From an uncultured Pelagibacteraceae bacterium (GTDB taxonomy: Bacteria > Pseudomonadota > Alphaproteobacteria > Pelagibacterales > Pelagibacteraceae): a stretch of 47,319 nucleotides of DNA. The notes beneath the pieces were generated by a model. It saw only the letters and a list, made by a program, of their open reading frames with translations. It made no database searches and had not been told where the DNA came from. Both the position numbers and the translations under genes were made by a program. Shown here one piece after another: positions 21,639 through 30,088 of this stretch. The DNA is taken from NCBI GenBank assembly GCA_902550635.1, contig CACCZY010000005.1:1-47319 (forward strand). Direction: 5' to 3'. Positions within the stretch are counted from its first letter, which is position 1, and each line of letters opens with the position of its first letter.

Positions 21639-22638
21639 TTTTTTTTTCTGAGTAAGCTTTTACTATCTTTGAGACAAGTGGATGTCTTACTACATCAGAA
21701 TGGTCAAAATTAACTACGGAAATTTCTTTAATATGTTGAAGGATTTTTTCAGATCTTTTAAGTCCTGAATTATTTCTGTTTGGTAAATCTATTTGTGTTG
21801 GATCTCCATTAATTACAATTTTTGAATTTTCACCTATTCTAGTTAAAAACATTTTAATTTGTGTATCAGTTGCATTTTGGGCCTCATCTAAAATTGCAAA
21901 ACAGTTTTTCAAAGTTCTACCTCTCATAAATGCTAAAGGTGCAATTTCAATATCACCAATTTCTATTTTTTTTTGAATTTTTTCATAATCTAACAAGTCA
22001 TAAAGTGAATCATAAAGTGGTCTTAAATATGGGTCTACTTTATCTCTCATATCCCCTGGTAAAAATCCTAACCTTTCTCCTGCCTCTACAGCTGGACGAG
22101 ATAAAATTATTCTTTCAATCTTTTTGTTTAATAACATCGTAAGAGCTACAGCAACTGCTAAAAAGGTTTTTCCGGTTCCTGCGGGGCCCGATGAAATAAT
22201 TATATCTTTTTCTTTTAATGCTCTTACATAATTTTTTTGTTTTTCAGATCTTGGTATTACTGATTTTTTTGGAGTTTTTATTATATATTCTAACTTACGT
22301 TCTGAACTATTTATTTTTTCATCAATCATAAATTTATTTACTGATGAAATTATATCCTTTTTTTCAATAGTTCCATTAATAATAAACTGATCAGTTAAAA
22401 ATTTTATAGCATTTTTCACTAATTCATTTTTTTTAGACTCACTTTTTAAAATTATAGAATTGCCCCTAGTATATATGTTTATTCCAGTAATTTTTTCTAA
22501 CTCTTTAATATTGTTATTAAATTCTCCTAAAACACCTAAAAGTAGGTCATTATTTTGAAAAATAATACTAATGGCTTCATTATCTGAATAAACAAATTTT
22601 AAGTTTGAGTTTATTTTTTCACGAGCTTTATGAACCAA
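21631..22638 (-). CDS. phoH: PhoH-family ATPase (YbeZ)
   Basis: A P-loop ATPase that partners YbeY in RNA metabolism. Walker A is Gly151-Thr158 (GPAGTGKT) and Walker B is CFAILDEAQNA, with conserved VGFLPGD-like (RLGFLPGDMRDKVDPYLRPL) and DLPNRNNSGL segments. The N-terminal 100 residues form a KH-like region seen in this family. It starts one base after the miaB stop and overlaps ybeY by 8 bp, in the conserved miaB-phoH-ybeY order. Confidence 0.94.
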   Translation of the reverse strand: MVHKAREKINSNLKFVYSDNEAISIIFQNNDLLLGVLGEFNNNIKELEKITGINIYTRGNSIILKSESKKNELVKNAIKFLTDQFIINGTIEKKDIISSVNKFMIDEKINSSERKLEYIIKTPKKSVIPRSEKQKNYVRALKEKDIIISSGPAGTGKTFLAVAVALTMLLNKKIERIILSRPAVEAGERLGFLPGDMRDKVDPYLRPLYDSLYDLLDYEKIQKKIEIGDIEIAPLAFMRGRTLKNCFAILDEAQNATDTQIKMFLTRIGENSKIVINGDPTQIDLPNRNNSGLKRSEKILQHIKEISVVNFDHSDVVRHPLVSKIVKAYSEKKND

Positions 22639-22639
22639 T

Positions 22640-23974
22640 TTATGCTGCTCTTTCTTTTGTATTATTCAGAATTTTACCAAATAAATTATTTTGATTAGAA
22701 TTTTCTATTTTAACTTTTGTAATTTTACCAATATTTTTTTCTGATCCTTCAAAGATAACTGAATTCATATATTTATTTCTTCCGAAAAGTTTATTCTGAT
22801 TTTTTAATTTATTCTCAACTAAAACATCGATTATTCTATTTTCAAATGATTTATTTTTAAACTTCTGATTATCAAATAATTTTTTTTGTATAATTTGTAA
22901 TCTTTCTTTGGAAACATCTTTATCAATTAGTTTTAATTTAGATGCAACTGTACCTGGTCTTGGGCTAAAAATAAATGAGTATGAATTTATAAATTTTATT
23001 TTATCAATTAAATCTAAAGTATCTAAAAAGTCTTTGTTAGTTTCTCCTGGATAAGAAATTATAAAATCACTTGAAATTTCGACCTGTGAATTTATTTTTT
23101 TTAAATTATTATATATTTCTATATAATGCTCTACAGTATGTTTTCTGTTCATTAATTTTAAAATTTTGTTTGAACCACTTTGAATTGGCAAATGTAGCAA
23201 AGGCATCAATTTTTTATTAGTATAACAAGATATTAAATCATCAGTCATATCTCTTGGATGTGAAGTTATAAATCTTATTCTTTCAATCTCTGAATATTTT
23301 GAAATTTCATTTATTAAATTAGATAAGCGATATTTTTTTGAATTTTCTTCAAAATTATACGCATTAACATTCTGGCCTAATAAAATAATTTCTTTTGCAC
23401 CATTAATGATTAATTTCTCGGTCTCAGATAATATTTTTTTAAAAGGTCTAGAAAATTCAGGTCCTCTTGTATAAGGAACTACACAAAAATTACAAAATTT
23501 ATCACAACCTTCTTGAATAGTTAAATATGATGAAATTTTATTGCTATTAATATTAATATTGTCAAAATAATTAAATTTGCCAACAGTATCAAAATCTGTT
23601 TCTTCAATTTTTAAATTTTTTTCAAAATTCATAATTATTTCATTTATTTTATGATATGCTTGAGGTCCCACTACTGCATCAATAAATGGTTCTCTTTTTA
23701 TCATTTCTTGATTTTCAGCTTGAGCAACACATCCTGCCACAATCATTATTGGTTTATTTTTAAATTTATAAATTTTCTTTATCCTACCAATTTCATGATA
23801 TACTTTTTCTTTTGCTTTATCTCTTATATGACAAGTGTTTAAAATATAGCAATTTGCAGCATCTTGTTCACTTGTTTTTTTATATCCAATATTTTTTAAA
23901 GAATCGAAAATACGATTTGAATCGTATTCGTTCATTTGACAACCAAATGTCTTAATGTAAATTTTTTTTTCCAT
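22640..23974 (-). CDS. miaB: tRNA-2-methylthio-N6-isopentenyladenosine synthase MiaB
   Basis: A radical SAM methylthiotransferase acting on i6A37 of tRNAs reading UNN codons. The N-terminal methylthiotransferase domain begins IYIKTFGCQMNEYDS with the first auxiliary-cluster Cys; the radical SAM motif is C-x3-C-x2-C in EGCDKFCNFCVVPYTRG; a TRAM domain ends the 444 residues. An AT-rich genome uses UNN codons heavily, so A37 modification is likely important. It lies 5 bp after fur and one base before phoH. Confidence 0.96.
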   Translation of the reverse strand: MEKKIYIKTFGCQMNEYDSNRIFDSLKNIGYKKTSEQDAANCYILNTCHIRDKAKEKVYHEIGRIKKIYKFKNKPIMIVAGCVAQAENQEMIKREPFIDAVVGPQAYHKINEIIMNFEKNLKIEETDFDTVGKFNYFDNININSNKISSYLTIQEGCDKFCNFCVVPYTRGPEFSRPFKKILSETEKLIINGAKEIILLGQNVNAYNFEENSKKYRLSNLINEISKYSEIERIRFITSHPRDMTDDLISCYTNKKLMPLLHLPIQSGSNKILKLMNRKHTVEHYIEIYNNLKKINSQVEISSDFIISYPGETNKDFLDTLDLIDKIKFINSYSFIFSPRPGTVASKLKLIDKDVSKERLQIIQKKLFDNQKFKNKSFENRIIDVLVENKLKNQNKLFGRNKYMNSVIFEGSEKNIGKITKVKIENSNQNNLFGKILNNTKERAA

Positions 23975-23979
23975 TTTAT

Positions 23980-24390
23980 TTAAGATTTTTTTTTAACACC
24001 ATAAAGTTCTAATTTGTGGTCAACCAAATCATAACCATATTTATCTGCAACTTTTTTTTGAAGTTTTTCTATTTCATCATCGACAAATTCAATTATTTCG
24101 CCAGACTTAATATCTATCAAATGATCATGATGACTTTCACTAATTTCTTCATATCTTGCTTTTCCACCTTTAAAATCATGTTTTGCAACTATACCTGCTT
24201 CTTCAAATAATTTTACAGTTCTATATACAGTCGCAATACTAATTTTTGAATCAATTTTTGAAACTCTATTATAAAGTTCGTCTACATCAGGATGATCATC
24301 AGAGCTCGACATGATTTTTGCTATAATCTTTCTTTGTTCGGTTAACTTTACACCCTTTGCTATACATTTTTGCTCAATACTTTGTGACAT
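23980..24390 (-). CDS. fur: Fur/Mur-type metal uptake regulator
   Basis: A second Fur-superfamily repressor, 136 residues, distinct from the Irr at 8765. The winged helix has KLTEQRKIIAKIMSSSDDHPDVDELYNRV and ISIATVYRTVKLFEEAG; the metal-binding part has ESHHDHLIDIKSGEIIEF. The C-terminal Cys pairs of E. coli Fur are missing, as in alphaproteobacterial Fur/Mur. Whether it senses Fe or Mn cannot be told from sequence. It is packed between tsaB (8 bp) and miaB (5 bp), a placement also seen in other alphaproteobacteria. Confidence 0.93.
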   Translation of the reverse strand: MSQSIEQKCIAKGVKLTEQRKIIAKIMSSSDDHPDVDELYNRVSKIDSKISIATVYRTVKLFEEAGIVAKHDFKGGKARYEEISESHHDHLIDIKSGEIIEFVDDEIEKLQKKVADKYGYDLVDHKLELYGVKKKS

Positions 24391-24398
24391 AATTTATT

Positions 24399-24776
24399 TT
24401 AACTTAAATAATATGGTTTTATCAAATTTTTTATTAATATCCCTCTTTCAAATAACCTCATTATACTTGAATAATTACTATCTTTTACTTGGTTCGTGTT
24501 AAAGCCATATAAATCAAGGTTATTTCCTATACAAATTCCCTTAGCGACAGCTATGGATGCTCTAATACCAGAAAACTTACCAGGTCCTTGATTAATAAAT
24601 ACATTATTTATATCTTGAATTGTCATGTTGCTTTCTTGTAAAAAATCATAAAGTAAAATTACTAGTTTATCAAAATTTTCTCTACTGTTAGTATAGTCGT
24701 TGGTATATGATTTGTTTTTACTTATGATTAAAAATAAAATTTTTTCATTAGCTGCATCAATAATTAAGTTATTCAT
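24399..24776 (-). CDS. tsaB: Short TsaB-like tRNA t6A factor
   Basis: Resembles the N-terminal ASKHA lobe of TsaB, the TsaD partner in making t6A37 of tRNA. The diagnostic segment is NQGPGKFSGIRASIAVAKG (family GPGSFTGLR...). I start it at 24776 (MNNLIIDAA), which aligns with the usual beginning; an upstream in-frame ATG at 24827 adds residues with no match. This gives 125 residues against about 230 in E. coli, so the second lobe is missing. fur follows 8 bp later, leaving no room for a lost C-terminus, and rimI, a common neighbour, is absent. The 5' end overlaps the divergent deacetylase gene. Confidence 0.75.
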   Translation of the reverse strand: MNNLIIDAANEKILFLIISKNKSYTNDYTNSRENFDKLVILLYDFLQESNMTIQDINNVFINQGPGKFSGIRASIAVAKGICIGNNLDLYGFNTNQVKDSNYSSIMRLFERGILIKNLIKPYYLS

Positions 24777-25788
24777 TTTTTTATTTTTTTTTATTCTAAA
24801 TTCTAATGCACAAGAAAATAATAGCAAATATTATTCTGAAGATTTAGGAATACTTCCTTTAATATATCATCGATTTGATGAAAATAAATATCCCTCAACT
24901 AATATTAAAATGGAAATTTTTAAAAAACAGGTTGAGTTAATAAAAAAAAATAACTTTAAATTTTATGATCCTGGCAAACTCGAACTCGAATTTAGAGTAC
25001 CAAAAAAAGAAAAAAAAATATTACTTACTATAGATGATGCTTTTACTTCTTTTTATAAAAATGCTTGGCCATATTTAAAACAAAATAAAATTCCTTTTAT
25101 ACTTTTTGTATCCACTGAACCAGTAGGAAAAAATGGTTATATGACGTGGAACCAAATAAAAGAAATCTCAAAAGAAGATTTTGTTTATATTGGAAACCAT
25201 TCTCACTCCCATGAATATATGGTTAATTATAATTTAAAAGAATTTAAAGACGACATTAACAAATCAATAAAAATTTTTAAAAAACAACTTGGATACAATC
25301 CAATTTTTTTTTCTTATCCGTTTGGAGAATATAAGCTAGAGCAGAAAAATTATATAAAAAATAATTTCAATCTATCCTTTGGTCAACATTCTGGAGTAAT
25401 TGATATTAATAAAGACAAATTTGAACTTCCACGTTTTCCAATTAATGAAAAATATGGCGATTTAAAAAGATTTGAATTTTTAATTAATTTTTTACCTTTT
25501 CAATATAAAGATATATTACCAGAAGAAAAATTTATAAAGGTAAATAAAAATCCACCAAAATTAGAAATTGAGTTTTTTGAAAATCAAAAAAATCTTGAAA
25601 ATATAACATGTTATTCAAATGAAGGAAATGAATGGAAAAAATCAAATATTAATATTAAAAATAATATTTTAAAAATTAATTTTAGAGAAAAATTTTTATT
25701 TAGAAGAGGTAGAATAAATTGCTCTTTAAATGATAATGAAGGCTGGAGGTGGTTTGGAATACAATTTACGATCGAACAGCTTAAATAG
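24724..25788 (+). CDS. Secreted NodB-type polysaccharide deacetylase
   Basis: 354 residues from the ATG at 24724, chosen because it gives a signal peptide (MIKNKIFSLAASI then a hydrophobic LFIFLFFFIL core, probable cut near NSNA). The NodB fold is shown by Asp104-Asp105 (TIDDAF), His159-x3-His163 (NHSHSH) for the metal, and FSYPFGEY. Such enzymes remove acetyl groups from cell-wall or extracellular polysaccharides; the substrate is unknown. The C-terminal 100 residues may form an extra beta domain. Its start overlaps tsaB head to head by 53 bp, and its end overlaps the Bax-like gene tail to tail by 8 bp. Confidence 0.83.
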   Translation: MIKNKIFSLAASIIKLFIFLFFFILNSNAQENNSKYYSEDLGILPLIYHRFDENKYPSTNIKMEIFKKQVELIKKNNFKFYDPGKLELEFRVPKKEKKILLTIDDAFTSFYKNAWPYLKQNKIPFILFVSTEPVGKNGYMTWNQIKEISKEDFVYIGNHSHSHEYMVNYNLKEFKDDINKSIKIFKKQLGYNPIFFSYPFGEYKLEQKNYIKNNFNLSFGQHSGVIDINKDKFELPRFPINEKYGDLKRFEFLINFLPFQYKDILPEEKFIKVNKNPPKLEIEFFENQKNLENITCYSNEGNEWKKSNINIKNNILKINFREKFLFRRGRINCSLNDNEGWRWFGIQFTIEQLK

Positions 25789-26896
25789 AACTTTTTAATT
25801 GTGTAGTTGTTGGCAATATTTTAGCATCATCAAAATCAGTAAGTAAATTTTGCTTAATTATTTGTTTAAGAATTTTTACATAATCTTTTCCAGTTTCAGC
25901 ATATTTATCTAAATAATCTGCTAATTCTAAACTGTCAAACTTTTGAAAATTATCTCTTTGTTCGGCTCTTACTCTTCTAAAACTCTTATAGCTACGATGA
26001 GTATTTAAATTTCTTATGTAAGCCCTAACAGAAGCTTTAAGAACTTTAAATTTCATAACTTTATGTTTTGAATTTGTATCTGCTCCTGATGGTTTTATGC
26101 CTTCACCTTCCCAAGTCCATTGACCAAATAAAGCATTACCCTCTAGAGCAAATCTTGACGTTCCCCATCCAGTTTCTTTTGCAGATTGTGCTATAGCTAA
26201 TGATACGGGAACCATATCCATTCTTATTTTTAGAGTAGATAGATCTTTATTTACAACTCCATATTGTTTAAATTTTTCTTTAATCCATCTTTTTTCTAGA
26301 TCAGTGTTAATATTTTTATTTAAAATCGAAAATAGTTTGGTTCGATCAATTTTTATTCTTTCATTTTCTTCTAGTATTAATGGTAGCACTATTTGTATAA
26401 ATAAATTTTTTCTTTTTTTTGTACTTTCAATTTTTTTTATTTCATTAGGCAACAAACTAATTATTACAGGTTTTACAATTTTATTTTTTCTTATTTTTTC
26501 TAGATTATATTTTGTATCTTTAAATAGTTCTTCTAAAACTGGCGCAGAAAGTCTAACTACATCACTAGGAATATCTTGGATATCTATAATATCATCATAT
26601 AAATTTTTTACATTTAATTCTTCATTTTCTTGATATTTTTTCTTTATTTCTTTTCCTTCCAAAACTTTATTAAAATCAGTTTTTGAATTATTTTGAACCA
26701 CTTTGCTTCTATGAAAGTTTTTATCAATAAAATTAGAAAAAGTTGGAAGAAGATAAAAAAATAAAATTAATAAAGAAGATGATATAATTGTATAATAGAA
26801 ACTTGAGAAATTATTTTTTTTTTTAAAAATTTCTGTTTTTTTTTTATTACTAAATAATTTATATAAATTCTTTATATTAAATTTTTTTATAATCAT
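25781..26896 (-). CDS. Membrane-anchored Bax-type glucosaminidase
   Basis: 371 residues with one transmembrane segment near the N-terminus (YYTIISSSLLILFFYLLP, about 34-51), a long charged linker, and a C-terminal Bax/GH73-like glucosaminidase domain from about residue 220. The likely catalytic Glu241 lies in AQSAKETGWGTSRF, followed by GNALFGQWTW and the NLNTHRSYKSFR segment. It would cleave peptidoglycan glycan strands in the periplasm. Pairing with a secreted deacetylase suggests envelope remodelling, but convergent genes need not share a pathway. Confidence 0.82.
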   Translation of the reverse strand: MIIKKFNIKNLYKLFSNKKKTEIFKKKNNFSSFYYTIISSSLLILFFYLLPTFSNFIDKNFHRSKVVQNNSKTDFNKVLEGKEIKKKYQENEELNVKNLYDDIIDIQDIPSDVVRLSAPVLEELFKDTKYNLEKIRKNKIVKPVIISLLPNEIKKIESTKKRKNLFIQIVLPLILEENERIKIDRTKLFSILNKNINTDLEKRWIKEKFKQYGVVNKDLSTLKIRMDMVPVSLAIAQSAKETGWGTSRFALEGNALFGQWTWEGEGIKPSGADTNSKHKVMKFKVLKASVRAYIRNLNTHRSYKSFRRVRAEQRDNFQKFDSLELADYLDKYAETGKDYVKILKQIIKQNLLTDFDDAKILPTTTQLKSSI

Positions 26897-26918
26897 ATTA
26901 ATGTATTAATAAACTATT

Positions 26919-27461
26919 CTATGTAATTGCAACAACTTCTTTTACTTCAGGAATATAATGACAAAGTAAATTTTCTACACCTTTTTTTAAAGTTAAAGTT
27001 GAACTTGGGCAACCTGAACAACTTCCTTGTAAAACTACTTTTACAATACCTTTATCAAATTCTTTAAATTTAATGTCACCACCGTCTCTTGCAACTGCTG
27101 GTCTAATTTTAGTCTCTAAAATATTTACTATTTTTTTTTCTATATCATTTAAATCAAAATCTTCTAACTTTTCATCTTTATCATATAAAATACTATTACC
27201 TTTAGAATAATGATCATTTATAAATGAAATAATAATATGCTTTAGATCTTCCCAGACTACATTTTCCTCTTTATTAACTGACAAAAAATTTTTAGATAAA
27301 AAAATACTTTTTACTCCATTAATTGAAAGTATATTTCTTATTGCTTCATTATTAATATTTAATTTATTAGAAATCTCATAACTTGAAAAATTTGAAACTT
27401 TTTTTCCAGGAATAAATTTTAGCGAGTTAGGATTTGGCGTATTTTCAGTTTGAACAAACAT
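26919..27461 (-). CDS. Nfu-type iron-sulfur cluster carrier
   Basis: 180 residues with the two-domain Nfu layout. The N-terminal Nfu_N domain begins MFVQTENTPNPNSLKFIPGK, and the C-terminal NifU-like domain (about 105-180) carries the cluster-binding Cys148-x2-Cys151 in GSCSGCPSS. It would transfer 4Fe-4S clusters to apo-targets; candidates in this window include MiaB and Nth. It is downstream of trpS on the same strand (41-bp gap). The order murJ-trpS-nfu is familiar in alphaproteobacteria. Confidence 0.93.
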   Translation of the reverse strand: MFVQTENTPNPNSLKFIPGKKVSNFSSYEISNKLNINNEAIRNILSINGVKSIFLSKNFLSVNKEENVVWEDLKHIIISFINDHYSKGNSILYDKDEKLEDFDLNDIEKKIVNILETKIRPAVARDGGDIKFKEFDKGIVKVVLQGSCSGCPSSTLTLKKGVENLLCHYIPEVKEVVAIT

Positions 27462-27502
27462 AATTTAAATATAATATATAATTTTTATTTTTAAAGTACT
27501 TT

Positions 27503-28504
27503 TTAAAAACCAATAATTTTTTTAATTTCTTTTACTTTTTTTGATGCCTCTTCGTTTGCTTTTTCTGCACCATTTTTTAAAATTAGATCAATATGGTCTT
27601 TATTTTTTAATAATTTTATAATTTCCTTTGAAATTGGCGAAATTTTTTCTACAACAAGATCAGCTAAGGTTTCTTTGAAGTCAGAAAAATTTTTTCCAGA
27701 AAATTCGTTTATTGTTTTTTCAATATTTTGATTATTTAAACTTGAATATATTCCAAGTAAATTTTCTACTTCTGGTCTTTTTTCTAATTCATTTATTTTA
27801 CTGGGAATAGGCATAGTGTCTGTTTTTGCTTTTTTTATTTTATTTGAAATTTGATCTTTCGTGTCAGTTAAATTTATTCTACTTAGATCTGATGCATCTG
27901 ATTTACTCATTTTTTTCGTTCCATCTTTTAAACTCATAATTCTTGAAAATTTTTTTTTAATTAAAGGTTCTGGAACTTGAAGAAAATTTGGAACATTAAA
28001 ATCTGAATTAAACTTTTGAGCTATATCTCGTGATAGTTCTAAATGTTGTTTTTGGTCTTCGCCCACAGGAACGTGAGTTGCATCATATAACAAAATATCT
28101 GCGGCCATTAATATTGGATAAATATACAAACCAACACTGGCCTTTTCTTTGTCTTTGCCTGCTTTTTCCTTAAACTGTGTCATACGATTTAACCATCCCA
28201 TTCTTGCAATACATCCTAATATCCATGATCCTTCTGCATGGGCTGGTACTAATGATTGATTAAATATTATACTTTTATTTGGATCGATACCACTTGATAA
28301 AAAAGCAGCTGTAGTTTCTCTTATACTATCTTTTAAAATTTTTGGATCTTGTTTTAAAGTAATAGCATGTAAATCCACAACACAATAAACACATTGGTTT
28401 TCTTTTTGATTTTGAAGATCTACAAAATTCTTTATTGCACCTATATAATTTCCTAAATGAAGATTACCGCTTGGCTGGACACCTGAAAATATTTTTTTAC
28501 TCAT
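27503..28504 (-). CDS. trpS: Tryptophanyl-tRNA synthetase
   Basis: A class Ic aminoacyl-tRNA synthetase charging tRNA-Trp. The HIGH-type motif is in [16 protein letters not shown] and the KMSKS loop is [15 protein letters not shown]. At 333 residues the length is normal. It starts 4 bp after murJ on the same strand. Confidence 0.96.
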   Translation of the reverse strand: MSKKIFSGVQPSGNLHLGNYIGAIKNFVDLQNQKENQCVYCVVDLHAITLKQDPKILKDSIRETTAAFLSSGIDPNKSIIFNQSLVPAHAEGSWILGCIARMGWLNRMTQFKEKAGKDKEKASVGLYIYPILMAADILLYDATHVPVGEDQKQHLELSRDIAQKFNSDFNVPNFLQVPEPLIKKKFSRIMSLKDGTKKMSKSDASDLSRINLTDTKDQISNKIKKAKTDTMPIPSKINELEKRPEVENLLGIYSSLNNQNIEKTINEFSGKNFSDFKETLADLVVEKISPISKEIIKLLKNKDHIDLILKNGAEKANEEASKKVKEIKKIIGF

Positions 28505-28508
28505 TTAA

Positions 28509-30038
28509 TTAATACTTTAAATTAATATCTGAAATTTTAAAAGCTTTTGTAATTATAGAAATAAATAAATACGAAGCAATTGTAATAAGAATAATTATAA
28601 TCATATAAAATAACTTAGTATTACTTGAATAAAGTATATTTTCGGAAAATAAGTTCAACAAATTTTTGAAAATTATACTCATAAACACACATGAAAATAG
28701 TATTTTAAATAGAAAAAAATAAAAATCTTTCAAAAAAATAAAATATTTTTTATTTGCTAAATAAATATACAAAATAAAAGCATTAAACCATGAAGATATA
28801 GTCGTTGCTATAGGAATAATTATAAAACCATATTTTTCAAAAAGAGAAACACTTAACAAAATATTGATTGCAACAGATACTACTGAAATATAAAACGGAA
28901 TTTTTGTATTATGTCTTGCAAAAAGAAAACTTGAAAAAACTTTTATCAATGCAAAAGCAGGTAATCCAAAAGAAAAATAATATAAAGCAAGTCCAGCATT
29001 TTTAACACTTGTTTTATCAAATGAGCCATATCCAAATAATGAAGATGTAATTTCATTATATGCAATTATTAATGCAATAGAGGCAGGTAAACTTAAAAAT
29101 AAACTTAATTCTAAAGACTTATTTTGTATAAAATTAATTTTTTTTATATTTTTTTTTTTTATATATTCGCTTAATTTTGGTAAAACAATTGTTCCAATAG
29201 CAATACCGGCTACAGCTAGATTTATTTGATAAATTCTATCTGCATAATAAAGATACGAAACTGCACTAGCTTCAAAGGAAGCAATTATTGTTCCAACTAA
29301 AATATTTATTTGAGTTACACCTGAAGAAAAAATGCTTGGTAGAAGTTTACTAAAGAATAATTTTACTTTATTACCAATTTTAAATTTAAATCTAATCTTT
29401 GGTGAATAATATTTTTTTACAAAAAAAAATAAAAAAATTAATTGCACAATTCCTGCTAAAGTTACAGCATAAGATAGGTTAAAAACTAATTCTTCATTTT
29501 GATATTTTCCAAAAAACAAAACTAGAATAAGAAATATATTTAAAATAATTGGTGCTGCAGAGGCTACTCCAAATTTATTATGTGAGTTTAAAATTGCTGA
29601 AAAAAAAGATGATAAACTTACAAATAATAAAAAAGGGAAAGTTATTCTTGTAAGTTGTATTGCTAAATTTAATTTATCTGAATTTTCTTTAAAACCTGGT
29701 GCAATCAAAAATACAAACCACGGCATAAAAATTTCAATTACAAAAACTAAAATTAAAAGAAAAATTATAAGTAAATTTAAAACATCATCAGAAAAGATTT
29801 TTGCAGCATTTTTACTTTTTAAATTTTCATTTGTGTAGCTAGGAATAAAAGCAGCATTAAAAGTTCCTTCTGAAAACAATCTTCTAAATGTATTAGGTAT
29901 TCTAAAGGCTACAAAGAAAGCATCAGCAATGGGTCCTGAACCAATGTATATTGCTATAAAGAAATCTCTTAAATACCCTAATATTCTACTTAGTAATGTA
30001 AATAAACTAAATGTGCTGGTTGACTTAATTAAGTTCAT
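28509..30038 (-). CDS. murJ: Lipid II flippase MurJ
   Basis: An integral membrane protein of the MOP exporter superfamily that moves lipid II across the inner membrane for peptidoglycan synthesis. The 509 residues contain about 14 hydrophobic segments. The N-terminal LLSRILGYLRDFFIAIYIG and DAFFVAFRIPNTFRRLFSEG are the MurJ signature with its conserved Arg residues. It is the first gene of murJ-trpS-nfu and is divergent from the malic enzyme gene with a 50-bp gap that holds nothing recognisable beyond AT-rich sequence. Confidence 0.95.
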   Translation of the reverse strand: MNLIKSTSTFSLFTLLSRILGYLRDFFIAIYIGSGPIADAFFVAFRIPNTFRRLFSEGTFNAAFIPSYTNENLKSKNAAKIFSDDVLNLLIIFLLILVFVIEIFMPWFVFLIAPGFKENSDKLNLAIQLTRITFPFLLFVSLSSFFSAILNSHNKFGVASAAPIILNIFLILVLFFGKYQNEELVFNLSYAVTLAGIVQLIFLFFFVKKYYSPKIRFKFKIGNKVKLFFSKLLPSIFSSGVTQINILVGTIIASFEASAVSYLYYADRIYQINLAVAGIAIGTIVLPKLSEYIKKKNIKKINFIQNKSLELSLFLSLPASIALIIAYNEITSSLFGYGSFDKTSVKNAGLALYYFSFGLPAFALIKVFSSFLFARHNTKIPFYISVVSVAINILLSVSLFEKYGFIIIPIATTISSWFNAFILYIYLANKKYFIFLKDFYFFLFKILFSCVFMSIIFKNLLNLFSENILYSSNTKLFYMIIIILITIASYLFISIITKAFKISDINLKY

Positions 30039-30088
30039 AAATCATATTAGTCTTAAATTTGCTCTATTTGTATATCTAATTACATAAA

